From Halarcobacter sp. (lineage in GTDB: Bacteria; Campylobacterota; Campylobacteria; Campylobacterales; Arcobacteraceae), in contig NZ_OY781470.1 of the NCBI RefSeq assembly GCF_963676935.1, positions 372,001-436,000 on the forward strand: a stretch of 64,000 nucleotides of DNA, written 5' to 3'. Of this stretch, positions 28,167-36,748 are shown in pieces. Position numbers and translations under genes: made by a program. The number at the start of each line of letters is the position of its first letter. Positions within the stretch are counted from its first letter, which is position 1. The notes under the pieces were generated by a model. That model worked only from the letters and a program-made list of their open reading frames with translations. It had not been told where the DNA came from and did not search any database.

Positions 28167-28568
28167 ATGTTACTTACAAAAAAAAGTGAATATGCTTTAT
28201 TATCATTAATATCAATTGCAAAAAGTGATGCACCTAAAAATGTTGATGTACTATCGCGTGAATTAAATATTCCTAAATCTTTTCTTGCAAAAATTATGCA
28301 GAATTTAGCTAAGAATGATATTGTATTATCGCATAGGGGTGTTAATGGCGGATTTGTACTTAAAAAACCTTATGATGAGATTACAATATTAGAAATAACT
28401 ACAGTAGCAGAAGAGAAGATACCTTCAGTTTTTGAATGTTCTCCATCTATTTCTTCATGTCCCTCAGATTTGGCAAATGCTTGTAGTTTATGGCCAGTAT
28501 TAAACAATCTACAAAATAGAATAAATGTCTTCTTAGAGGAATTAACTCTAAAGGATATTGCTTTATGA
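28167..28568 (+). CDS. Rrf2-family transcriptional regulator, probable iron-sulfur sensor
   Basis: A 133-residue winged-helix regulator. The DNA-binding part reads KKSEYALLSLISIAK, then NIPKSFLAKIMQNLAK, then LSHRGVNGGFVL. Three cysteines at 91, 98 and 106 match the spacing region of the IscR/NsrR/RsrR cluster ligands, so binding of an Fe-S cluster is likely. The signal could be Fe-S status, nitric oxide or redox. The gene overlaps the next one by four bases (ATGA), so it is co-transcribed with the DHH phosphoesterase. Confidence 0.88.
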   Translation: MLLTKKSEYALLSLISIAKSDAPKNVDVLSRELNIPKSFLAKIMQNLAKNDIVLSHRGVNGGFVLKKPYDEITILEITTVAEEKIPSVFECSPSISSCPSDLANACSLWPVLNNLQNRINVFLEELTLKDIAL

Positions 28569-29614
28569 TTCTTTTTCATTTGTCTCATACAGACTTAGAT
28601 GGATATAGTTGTCAACTTATAACAAAAGAGTATTTTAAAAAGGGATTTTATTACAATGCTAATTATGGTATTGAGGTTAAATTAAATATAAAAAAAATGC
28701 TTCAAGATATTGAAGCTTTTAAAGATGAAGAGATTCTTTTTTTAATTACTGACTTAAATCTAACTATACAAGAATCAAAAGATTTAAATAAATCTATAAC
28801 TAAACTAAATGAAAATGGCTTTAAAATAAAACTTCAGCTTTTAGATCATCATGCAACAGGACAAAAAAGTGCTGATGACTATGAATGGTATTATTTAGAT
28901 ACATCAAGATGTGCTGCAAAGATTACTTATGCTTATATGAATGAAACATTTAATGGTTTTGATGAAGAAACAAAAAAATGGCTTGCCCCTTTAGTTTTTT
29001 GTATAAATGCAATTGATATTTGGGTTGATATAGATACTGATGGTTTTGAATTTGGTAAAGTATTACTATCAATGGTTAGTAGAGTAAGAGAGATAAATAA
29101 TATTTTATTTCCTGATTTAAATAGAGATTTCAGATTATATCTATTAAAAGAATCTGCAAAATTTTTAAATCAAGAAAATGCACATATAAAACTTGACAAT
29201 GAAGTTCATTTTATGAAAAAAGAGTTTTTAAAACAAGATGAACAAGATGATACAATTGATAATTTAAGTGCTAAATATCTTGTAAAATCTTTAGAGAGTT
29301 TAAAAGAAAAATTAACTGTAACCTACAAAGGACATAAAGGTCTTTTAACTTATACATTAGGTTCTATATCTATCCCTGCAAATGCTTTTTTAGTAGCAAA
29401 TGAAGATTATGATTTCTTTATTGATATTAGTAGAAAAGGTAATACTTCGTTTAGAGCAGATGGAAAAGTAAATGTTTCATTAATAGCTCAGAAATTAGCA
29501 GATGGGGGAGGTCACCCCAATGCTTCAGGTTGTAGGTTTGATGATTTTAAAGAAACAATTGATTATGATGTTGTAAAATCATTTATGCAAGCGAAACTTG
29601 ATTCGCTAGCATAA
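28565..29614 (+). CDS. DHH-family phosphoesterase
   Basis: A 349-residue protein with the DHH phosphoesterase fold. Metal-binding motifs are HTDLDG (residues 8-13), ITDLN and LDHHATG with D94-H95-H96. A C-terminal DHHA1 part contains GGGHPNASGCRF. Relatives cleave oligoribonucleotides, pAp or cyclic dinucleotides. The particular substrate here cannot be read from sequence. It is translationally coupled to the Rrf2 regulator gene and overlaps the convergent carbonic anhydrase gene by nine bases at its 3' end. Confidence 0.86.
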   Translation: MILFHLSHTDLDGYSCQLITKEYFKKGFYYNANYGIEVKLNIKKMLQDIEAFKDEEILFLITDLNLTIQESKDLNKSITKLNENGFKIKLQLLDHHATGQKSADDYEWYYLDTSRCAAKITYAYMNETFNGFDEETKKWLAPLVFCINAIDIWVDIDTDGFEFGKVLLSMVSRVREINNILFPDLNRDFRLYLLKESAKFLNQENAHIKLDNEVHFMKKEFLKQDEQDDTIDNLSAKYLVKSLESLKEKLTVTYKGHKGLLTYTLGSISIPANAFLVANEDYDFFIDISRKGNTSFRADGKVNVSLIAQKLADGGGHPNASGCRFDDFKETIDYDVVKSFMQAKLDSLA

Positions 29615-30241
29615 GTTCTCAAATCTTTTTTTCATATTATTATAATATTCAATAGTACCATCTTCTATTTTGTAATGCCAACCATGAATATTTAGAGTTC
29701 CCTCTTTAATTCTTTTTTTAATTTCTGGAAAAGTTAAAAGATTTTCTAGTTGGTGGATTACTGATATTTTTTCTGTTGCTCTGTAGATTCTATCTTCATC
29801 TTCAAAAAAATCAAATTTTCTTAAAACCTCTTCTTTTGCTTTCATACCTAATTGCAACCATTTTTTCATATGAATTAAAGAGTTGTTATTTTCTAAATCC
29901 ATATATAATGATTTACAAGCACCACAGTTAGAGTGACCACATACAATAATATGTTTTACATTTAAAACAGAAACAGCAAATTCTATAGTTGCAGTAGTTC
30001 CATGATAGTCATTGTCATCTTTATATGGTGGGACAAAGTTACCTGCATTTCTTATAATAAACATATCCCCTGGCTTTGAAGATATTATTAAATCTGGTAC
30101 AACTCTACTATCACTACAACCGATAAAAAGAATTTCTGGGGTTTGACCTTTTTCAACTAATGTTTCAAAGTCATTTTTATACTCTTTAAACTTTGTATCT
30201 CTAAATAGTTGATTTCCAATTTTTAAATCTTCTATTGTCAT
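29606..30241 (-). CDS. Beta-class carbonic anhydrase
   Basis: Interconverts carbon dioxide and bicarbonate. The 211-residue protein has the zinc and active-site residues C42, D44 and R46 (CSDSRVVPD) and H103 and C106 (CGHSNCGAC). The length is typical of bacterial beta-class enzymes. It has no signal peptide, so it acts in the cytoplasm. It starts one base after the accC stop on the same strand, so it is almost certainly co-transcribed with accC. That fits a role in supplying bicarbonate to biotin carboxylase. Confidence 0.95.
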   Translation of the reverse strand: MTIEDLKIGNQLFRDTKFKEYKNDFETLVEKGQTPEILFIGCSDSRVVPDLIISSKPGDMFIIRNAGNFVPPYKDDNDYHGTTATIEFAVSVLNVKHIIVCGHSNCGACKSLYMDLENNNSLIHMKKWLQLGMKAKEEVLRKFDFFEDEDRIYRATEKISVIHQLENLLTFPEIKKRIKEGTLNIHGWHYKIEDGTIEYYNNMKKRFENLC

Positions 30242-30242
30242 T

Positions 30243-31694
30243 TTAGTTTCTCACATTTACTTTTTTGTTTTTTATTGTATTTATAAATTGCATTATTTTA
30301 GAGATTTTTTTCTCCTCATCTTGTAAATGATCTTTTGCACTTAATGTAAATAGATCCATTTTTTTATCTAAATAACTTGTGTTTAGTGTTCCTTTTATAA
30401 AATCTTCATCTCTTACAATTTCTCTGTGAAGTTCAATATTTGTTGGAAAACCTTCTAATACAAATTCATCTAAAGCACGTCTAGCTTTTTTTACAGTTCC
30501 ATCCCAGTCTAAGGCCCACACAATAAGTTTTCCTATCATAGAATCATAGTTTGCAGGAACTTTATATCCTGTGTATGCAGCTGAATCAAGTCTTACTCCA
30601 GGCCCATTTGGAGTTAAGTATTTTTCGATAGTTCCCGATGAAGGCATAAAGTTTTTTTGAGGATTTTCTGCATTTATTCTAAACTCTATTGCATAACCTC
30701 TAAAATTAATCTCCTCTTGCATATATTTCATTTTATCCCCATCTGCAATCTCAATCATTCTTTGAATAATATCAATCCCACTTGTAATCTCAGTTACAGG
30801 GTGTTCAACTTGAACTCTTGTATTCATCTCTATAAAATAAATATTATCTTGTTCATCAACTAGAAACTCAACAGTACCAACACTTTCATATCCTAGTTTG
30901 AACATCGCTTTTGTTGATATTCTATATAACTCTTTTCTAACTTCTTGGTTTAATCTTGGTGATGGAGATATCTCTATAACTTTTTGATGTCTTCTTTGAA
31001 TAGAACAGTCTCTTTCCCCTAAGTGAACTACATTTCCATATTTATCAGCTATTATTTGAACTTCTATGTGTCTTGGATTTTCAACATATTTTTCAATAAA
31101 AACTTGACCATTCCCAAAGAATTTTAAAGCTTCATTTGTTGCACTATCAAACATAGAATCAAACTCTTTTTGAGCTCTTACTATTCTCATTCCTCTACCT
31201 CCACCACCAAAGGCAGCTTTGATAATAATAGGAAATCCAATTTCTGAAGCTATTTTTTTAGCTTCTTTTTTATCTTCAACTGGTTCATTTGTACCTTCTA
31301 ATATAGGAACACCAACTTTTTTCATAGCAACTTTTGAAGCCATTTTATCTCCAAATAAAGCAATATGTTCTGGTTTTGGCCCTATAAATATTAGTCCATT
31401 TTCTTCGCAGGCTTTTGCAAAGTCTGCATTTTCACTTAAGAAACCATATCCTGGGTGAATTGCATCACAATTTGCTTTTTTTGCAATATTAATTATAGTT
31501 TCATAATTTAAATATGCTTGAATAACATCACCCATTATTGGATAACACTCATCAGCTTTTCTAACCCATAGACCTTCTACATCAATTTCTGAAAATATTG
31601 CAACGCTTGTTATATCTAACTCTTTGCAGGCTCTTATTATCCTAAGAGCAATTTCCCCTCTGTTTGCTATTAATACTTTTGATATCTTATTCAT
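30243..31694 (-). CDS. accC: Biotin carboxylase (acetyl-CoA carboxylase subunit A)
   Basis: ATP-dependent carboxylation of biotin carried on AccB, for malonyl-CoA and fatty-acid synthesis. The 483-residue protein has the ATP-grasp motifs GGGGRGMR, EKYVENPRHIEVQI and FIEMNTRVQVEHPVTE, and the N-terminal IANRGEIALRIIRACKEL. It is about 30 residues longer than E. coli AccC, with a charged C-terminal extension. AccB is not encoded adjacent. A pyruvate or other carboxylase A subunit cannot be fully excluded. Carbonic anhydrase follows in the same operon. Confidence 0.93.
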   Translation of the reverse strand: MNKISKVLIANRGEIALRIIRACKELDITSVAIFSEIDVEGLWVRKADECYPIMGDVIQAYLNYETIINIAKKANCDAIHPGYGFLSENADFAKACEENGLIFIGPKPEHIALFGDKMASKVAMKKVGVPILEGTNEPVEDKKEAKKIASEIGFPIIIKAAFGGGGRGMRIVRAQKEFDSMFDSATNEALKFFGNGQVFIEKYVENPRHIEVQIIADKYGNVVHLGERDCSIQRRHQKVIEISPSPRLNQEVRKELYRISTKAMFKLGYESVGTVEFLVDEQDNIYFIEMNTRVQVEHPVTEITSGIDIIQRMIEIADGDKMKYMQEEINFRGYAIEFRINAENPQKNFMPSSGTIEKYLTPNGPGVRLDSAAYTGYKVPANYDSMIGKLIVWALDWDGTVKKARRALDEFVLEGFPTNIELHREIVRDEDFIKGTLNTSYLDKKMDLFTLSAKDHLQDEEKKISKIMQFINTIKNKKVNVRN

Positions 31695-31835
31695 AATAAA
31701 CCTTTTTTGTTTTCTCTATTGTAGAATTTAAAAAAGAAAAATTCTTTATCTTTTTTGCTAAATTTTTTGTTCTTTTATGTTTAGATAATTGTTGATTAGT
31801 GCTCAAAATTTATTCTATTTTTGATAAACTATAGA

Positions 31836-32711
31836 ATGAAAAAAGAAACCTTAGAAAAAAGAGATAAGATTGCAAATGCAATAATGTACTATGTATACAC
31901 TCATATAGATACTCATATAGACCTTGAAGAGTTAAGTTATGATTTAGATATAAGTAAGTTTCATATGCATAGAGTATTCAAAGAAGCTTTTGGAAAAAAT
32001 ATTTATGAAAGTATTAAATCTATTAGATTGCAAAAAGCTGCAAATTTACTTTTAACAAATAGATATTCAACTATCTCAAATATTGCAAATCTTTGTGGGT
32101 ATAGTTCCCATTCATCTTTTATTAAAGCCTTTAATAAAAGATTTGAGATGTCTCCAAAACAATGGAGAAAAGGTGGTTATAAAAGCTATTCAAATGAGAT
32201 TATGAAGCAGTCAAAAAAAGCTATGAATTCTAAAGCTAACTTTTCAAGACTTGTTCCTACAATTGTAAAAATGCCAGAGATAAAAAGTTATTATATTAGA
32301 AATAAAGGTTATAACATAAATATTAGGCAGACTTGGCAAAAATTACAAACTTTGATTTTAAATAATGATATAAAAGAGTATAAACAAATTGCCCTGTTAC
32401 ATGATAATCCTGTAATTACACCATTAAATGAGTGCCAATATATTGCTTGTATTCAAACTGATGAAAAAGAGGAGATTTTATCTCAAAGAATCCCAAAATT
32501 TAAAATCTCTAGCGGAGTTTATGCAAAGTTTGATGTGCAAGGTCATCAAGGAGATATTTTAAAGTTTATGAATTGGGTTTACCATGAGTGGCTTTTAAAT
32601 AGTGAATATGAAACTACTACAAAACCTTCTTATATAATTTATCACAAAAACAATTTTTTAAGTGAAGATAATGAGTTTGATATGAGTTTTTATGTATCTA
32701 TAAATTATTAG
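31836..32711 (+). CDS. AraC-family regulator with GyrI-like effector domain (paralogue 2)
   Basis: A 291-residue regulator, closely related to the protein at 9316-10164. The AraC DNA-binding part includes ISKFHMHRVFKEAFGKNIYESI and IANLCGYSSHSSFIKAFNKRF, ending MSPKQWRKGGYK. The C-terminal GyrI-like domain starts near KMPEIKSYYIRNKGYN and contains GDILKFMNWVYHEWL. ATG 31836 is preferred; the TTG at 31821 has no ribosome site. ATG 31836 also lacks one, and a -10-like GATAAA lies about 13 bases before it, so the mRNA may have almost no leader. It is convergent with the acyltransferase gene. Confidence 0.87.
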   Translation: MKKETLEKRDKIANAIMYYVYTHIDTHIDLEELSYDLDISKFHMHRVFKEAFGKNIYESIKSIRLQKAANLLLTNRYSTISNIANLCGYSSHSSFIKAFNKRFEMSPKQWRKGGYKSYSNEIMKQSKKAMNSKANFSRLVPTIVKMPEIKSYYIRNKGYNINIRQTWQKLQTLILNNDIKEYKQIALLHDNPVITPLNECQYIACIQTDEKEEILSQRIPKFKISSGVYAKFDVQGHQGDILKFMNWVYHEWLLNSEYETTTKPSYIIYHKNNFLSEDNEFDMSFYVSINY

Positions 32712-32722
32712 TTTAAAAAGTA

Positions 32723-32750
32723 AAAGGGCATATTTATAAATATGCCCTTT
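32723..32750. terminator. Palindromic terminator between convergent genes
   Basis: A perfect 28-bp palindrome (14-bp arms starting AAAGGGCATATTTA) lies 11 bases after the AraC-type stop and seven bases after the end of the minus-strand acyltransferase gene. It should fold on either strand and end both transcripts. Confidence 0.75.
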
Positions 32751-32757
32751 ATATATT

Positions 32758-33471
32758 TTAACTTATTTTCAAAAATGCTTTTTTGAAAAATCTTGAAACA
32801 TTTACAGGATTCCAAGAAGAGATAACAAAAGGTTTATCAAGATGACCATATGAGTCTAAACTTCTTTCAATACTAAATCCACCAAGTTTTTCATAAAGTT
32901 TAAAGTGATCTTTTAGAAACACTGATGTTGATGCATCTAAACCATTTTGTGTTTTTAGATGATACATCCCTGCCATTAAATATTTGAAATCTAAACTTAA
33001 ACCTTTACTCTCTTTTTTTACCATAAGTCTTGAGATTTCACTCAATTTTGGAAATTTAATTCTTATATCAGATAAGTCTAACTTTTCCTCTATTGGTAAT
33101 TTTTTACTTGAATCAAAAATTAATCTACAAGTTGATGTAATCTCTTTATTATCTTCTGTATATATGATTGCTGAATTTTCATCATAAAAATCAAAATTCA
33201 TATTTGGAAGATAATTTGGAAACTCATTTTGATAACCTAAGTTTCCATATATTTCACTTCTTAATTGAAAAATTTTAACTAACTCTTCTGCACTATTCAC
33301 TTTTTTTAAGTTTGGATAGTTTGATTCAAAATTTATCTTTTTATTAAAAGATAAAATAATATCAATAAACTTTTCAAATAAAAAAGTTTTATCAAAATTC
33401 GTAAAATCGTTTTGTTGTTTATACAACTCCTCTAATCTTTGTACTGTTATGTTTTTGTTTACGTATACCAT
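32758..33471 (-). CDS. LuxI/FeeM-like GNAT acyltransferase (possible signal synthase)
   Basis: A 237-residue protein with the residue pattern of the autoinducer-synthase branch of the GNAT fold. R71 sits in LRSEIYG, acidic D94 and D97 in FDFYDENS, R116 in STCRLIF, and the E-x-x-R motif in EISRLMV (E145, R148). Relatives make N-acyl homoserine lactones or N-acyl amino acids from acyl-ACP. ATG 33471 follows a GGGG site by six bases. The gene is divergent, across about 124 bases, from a 7TM sensor kinase, the layout of a signal and receptor pair. The product is unknown, and ordinary N-acetyltransferase activity is possible. Confidence 0.66.
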   Translation of the reverse strand: MVYVNKNITVQRLEELYKQQNDFTNFDKTFLFEKFIDIILSFNKKINFESNYPNLKKVNSAEELVKIFQLRSEIYGNLGYQNEFPNYLPNMNFDFYDENSAIIYTEDNKEITSTCRLIFDSSKKLPIEEKLDLSDIRIKFPKLSEISRLMVKKESKGLSLDFKYLMAGMYHLKTQNGLDASTSVFLKDHFKLYEKLGGFSIERSLDSYGHLDKPFVISSWNPVNVSRFFKKAFLKIS

Positions 33472-33554
33472 TTTTTCCCCTTTATTTTGAAATGTTCCCA
33501 ATTATCAAAAAAAGGTGTCAAAAAAAAAGTCAAATCTTTTAATTTAAGCAGTGA

Positions 33555-33560
33555 TATAAT
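33555..33560 (+). promoter_or_regulatory. Probable -10 box for the 7TM kinase operon
   Basis: A TATAAT at 33555-33560 lies in the gap between the acyltransferase gene and the kinase gene, 35 bases before TTG 33596. Confidence 0.5.
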
Positions 33561-33595
33561 AAAATAATTACAATTTTTAGAAAGTGATTATAATT

Positions 33596-35431
33596 TTGCA
33601 TAAAAAAATAAAATATATTCTTATCTTTATATTAACTCTTTCATCCTCCATATTTGCAGATAAATTAATAGATATTAATAAAACAACTAATGATTTAATC
33701 TCTTCAAGTTATATTTATATAGATAATACGAATAATGAAACAATTGATACTATTAAAAATAAAGAGTTTAAAAGAATTGATATCTCAAAACCTAAATCTT
33801 TTGGGTATTCACCAAATTTTACAGTTTGGATAAAAATTGCATTTATAAATACATCAGATGAAGTTCAGAAAAAAATATTACAATATGAAAATTCTTTAAC
33901 AACTCATATTAATCTGTATTATGATGATAAAGTGATTCATGAAGGTTTATTTCAAATTAGTTCAGATAGAAAAACATTGGAACCAATATTTGAAATTAAT
34001 TTACGTGCAAAGGAACACAAAACATATTACTTTCAATTATCTTCTAAAATAACAACCTTGATTGTTGATTTAAAATTGTATGATTTAAAAAAATTTTATG
34101 AGCAAGAGGTTCGTAGACAAAATATTTTAGTCTTTTTCTTTACGGCTATGTTTATATTAGCAGCCTATAATTTAGTTATCTATTTTATTGTTAAGTCTGA
34201 AAGTTATCTTTTTTATGTATTTTATATTTTGGGTATCTCTTTACATCAGTTTTTTTATACCGGATATTCAACACTTTTTATTCAAGATCCCAGTACTGTT
34301 GAATTTATTATAAAAGCAGCTTCACTAATCGTTGCAATACCTATCTTTTTCTTTTCTATATTTACTATCTCATTTACTAATACAAAAGAGAATCATCCTA
34401 AATTGTATAAATATTTGAGGATTTATCTTTTCCTTTATCCTTTTATTATAGGTATAATTGTCTACTTACAAGAGCAAGGATGGATTAGAAATATTTTTTC
34501 AGCTATATTGCTTATGTTAGTATTATTTTTAACTTTATATAGTGTTGCTAAAAAAAATAGACAAAGTTACTTTTTACTGCTAGGTTGGATTATCTTTTTT
34601 GGCTCAATGATAAGTATGTATCTTGCAAGTGCAGGGTTATATAATATTTACAATGATATACCTTATTTAGTAGAATTATTTTTAGTTTTAGAAGGATTGA
34701 TTTTCTCAATTGCACTAGCTGATAGAATCAAAATATTAGAACTTGAAAAAAATAAAGTTCAACTTTCATTAATTAAATATCAAGAAAATGAAACTATAAG
34801 ATTAAAATCAATGGTAGATGAAAAAACTGAAAAATTACAATCAGCACTCCAAGACAAAGAGTTTTTACTTAAAGAGCTTAACCATAGAGTTAAAAATAAT
34901 ATGCAAACGATTATTTCTCTTATAAGATTACAAAAAGATAGTATAAAAGACCCTAAGATGTCAGAGATGCTTATTAGTATACAAAATAGATTAAATGCTA
35001 TGAGTGAAGTTCATCAATTATTATATAGTAGTAATGAAGATTTGTCTTTTATCAGCCCCACAGAATATTTTATTTCTATTGTAAATGGAATTAAAGAGAC
35101 AACATATAGTGAAGATATTATTGTAAAGTATGATATTAAATCTTATTTAAGAACAGAAGAGGTTCTTTATTGTGGTCTTATAATAAATGAATTGGTTACA
35201 AATTGTATTAAACATGCTTTTTCTTTAGATGAAGGTCAAATATTTATTAAATTTTATGAAGATAAAGATAAAAAAATATTAGAAGTTATAGATAATGGAA
35301 TAGGCTTTCCTAAGTATGCAAAAGAATCTTTTGGGATGGATTTAATTCGTTCATTAATTGAAATTTACTTAAAAGGTAATATTGAAATCAAAAATAAAAA
35401 TGGTACTCATATAACAATAACCTGGAATTAA
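33596..35431 (+). CDS. 7TM-DISM sensor histidine kinase (HisKA_2 type)
   Basis: A membrane kinase of about 611 residues. After a signal segment ending SSIFA comes a periplasmic 7TMR-DISMED2-like domain (about 25-170, FGYSPNFTVWIKIAFIN). Seven hydrophobic segments follow (about 175-385), then a short coiled coil. The HisKA_2 dimerisation domain has the phosphorylation motif KELNHRVKNNMQ, and the ATPase domain has NELVTNCIKHAF and VIDNGIGFP. DISM domains bind carbohydrate-like or other small ligands. Two starts are possible: GTG 33584 or TTG 33596. I prefer TTG because an AGAAAG site lies before it and the signal peptide is then standard. It is co-transcribed with the regulator at 35433. Confidence 0.86.
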   Translation: MHKKIKYILIFILTLSSSIFADKLIDINKTTNDLISSSYIYIDNTNNETIDTIKNKEFKRIDISKPKSFGYSPNFTVWIKIAFINTSDEVQKKILQYENSLTTHINLYYDDKVIHEGLFQISSDRKTLEPIFEINLRAKEHKTYYFQLSSKITTLIVDLKLYDLKKFYEQEVRRQNILVFFFTAMFILAAYNLVIYFIVKSESYLFYVFYILGISLHQFFYTGYSTLFIQDPSTVEFIIKAASLIVAIPIFFFSIFTISFTNTKENHPKLYKYLRIYLFLYPFIIGIIVYLQEQGWIRNIFSAILLMLVLFLTLYSVAKKNRQSYFLLLGWIIFFGSMISMYLASAGLYNIYNDIPYLVELFLVLEGLIFSIALADRIKILELEKNKVQLSLIKYQENETIRLKSMVDEKTEKLQSALQDKEFLLKELNHRVKNNMQTIISLIRLQKDSIKDPKMSEMLISIQNRLNAMSEVHQLLYSSNEDLSFISPTEYFISIVNGIKETTYSEDIIVKYDIKSYLRTEEVLYCGLIINELVTNCIKHAFSLDEGQIFIKFYEDKDKKILEVIDNGIGFPKYAKESFGMDLIRSLIEIYLKGNIEIKNKNGTHITITWN

Positions 35432-35432
35432 A

Positions 35433-36128
35433 ATGAACAAAAAGTATAAAATACTAATAGTTGAAGACCAAGCGATTACAGCAATGGAGATAAAACATAT
35501 CGTTTTAGGATTGGGACTAGATGTTGTAGGAATCGCTAAATCAAACCAAGAAGCAGTTGAAAAGTTTGAAGAGAATCTACCTGATATTGTTATTATGGAT
35601 ATAAACTTAGAAGGTGATAGAGATGGAATATCAACGGTAAAAGATATCTATGAAATAAGTAAAACTAGTGTAATTTATCTTACAGCTTTTAATGATGATA
35701 AAACAATTGATAGAGCCATTGAAACTTATCCCTTAGCTTATGAAATAAAACCGTTTAATAAAGCAAGTTTACAATCAACTATAAAAATAGTAATGACTAA
35801 ATTAAATAAAGATATTACTGAAAGACCTATTTCAAATATTGATTTAGGATATGGGTATTCTTTTAATCAAGATACAAAAAAGTTATATTTTAATAGTACT
35901 TTTATAAAATTAGGACATCAAGAAACAGAACTTTTATCTATGTTAATTAAGTCAAAGGGCCAAATTGTTTCGTATAAACAAATAGAGAATGAAATATGGG
36001 AGGGCAATGTTATCTCAGATAGTTCAATAAGAACACTTATTTGGAGATTAAGAACTAAGTTTGAATATAAAATTATTGAAACAGTTCCATATGAAGGGAT
36101 TAAATTAGTTATAAATACACATAAGTAA
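35433..36128 (+). CDS. Response regulator, receiver plus winged helix
   Basis: A 231-residue regulator with one base between it and the kinase stop. The receiver domain has E11-D12, the phospho-acceptor D56 (IVIMDINLEG) and K106 (EIKPF). The C-terminal half is OmpR/PhoB-like, with LGHQETELLSMLIKSKGQIVSYKQIENEIW and SSIRTLIWRLRTKF. It is therefore a DNA-binding transcription factor and the likely partner of the 7TM kinase. It is clearly paralogous to the regulator at 36929-37684, which lies opposite on the other strand. Confidence 0.9.
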   Translation: MNKKYKILIVEDQAITAMEIKHIVLGLGLDVVGIAKSNQEAVEKFEENLPDIVIMDINLEGDRDGISTVKDIYEISKTSVIYLTAFNDDKTIDRAIETYPLAYEIKPFNKASLQSTIKIVMTKLNKDITERPISNIDLGYGYSFNQDTKKLYFNSTFIKLGHQETELLSMLIKSKGQIVSYKQIENEIWEGNVISDSSIRTLIWRLRTKFEYKIIETVPYEGIKLVINTHK

Positions 36129-36133
36129 TCTAA

Positions 36134-36552
36134 TTAAATATTTAAAAAAAATCTTTCTTTCTTTTTGGTGATAGCATTATTTCTTTTATAAAAAGTTATG
36201 GCTCTTTCATTTTGTGTTGGTGTTTGCCATTGTATAAGATTACACTCTAATTTTTTAGCCTCTTTTTTTATTTTTTCAAGAAGTTCTTTTCCTAATCCCA
36301 TTGATCTATATTTTTCATCAATAAAAATACAATCTAGATATAAATAAAATTCTGCATCTCATGTTGAAAACTGTTTCATATATATTGCATAACCAATTAA
36401 TTTATTTTCATATTGAACTACTAAACAGTATAAAGTGGGTACAGTTTGAAATAGATGTTTCTCTAAATTTTCTTTTTGATTTAAAAGTATAAAATCTGAT
36501 TTTTTATATAGTGTATGTTTCTCACATAAAATTAATAGTTGGTCTATTTCAT
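36134..36552 (-). pseudogene. Broken GNAT acetyltransferase gene
   Basis: Read on the minus strand, a GNAT protein of about 138 residues is recognisable from FLDCIFIDEKYRSMGLGKELL-like and NERAITFYKRNNA-like segments (acetyl-CoA loop and C-terminal helix). It has two lesions. The only ATG with a ribosome site (36550-36552, after AGGAG) is one base out of frame with the rest. An in-frame TGA at 36359-36361 stands where a tryptophan codon would fit. I see no way to make a full-length product, so it is a dead gene, though recently enough that the sequence is readable. Confidence 0.85.
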
Positions 36553-36748
36553 TTTTTCTCCTTCAATCCCTTTCATTGAAGTATTATAAGCAATTCCATC
36601 ACAATATGTTACATATAAATTTGATTTATAAATCTATTGTAGTTTGTTCATTCATAGTCCTATGTGGAATATTAATAGAATTTGGAATATGAGAAATCTT
36701 ATATACTTCGTTTAATCTAACATCAATAACCATAATTTTTATTACATT
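36544..36748 (-). pseudogene. Rhodanese-domain gene fragment with frameshift
   Basis: Two minus-strand frames together spell part of a rhodanese domain. First comes VIKIMVIDVRLNEVYKISHI followed by PNSINIPHRTMNEQTT, ending at a TAA near 36629. After a frame change comes LYVTYCDGIAYNTSMKG, which includes the active-site cysteine loop. The N-terminus and the C-terminal third are missing, and the frame runs into the start region of the GNAT pseudogene. It is a decayed fragment with no complete reading frame. Confidence 0.8.

Noticed and set aside
36134-36552. Reading TGA as a sense codon in the acetyltransferase gene
   Set aside because: Other genes here end normally at TGA, and the start of this gene is also frameshifted, so decay explains both.
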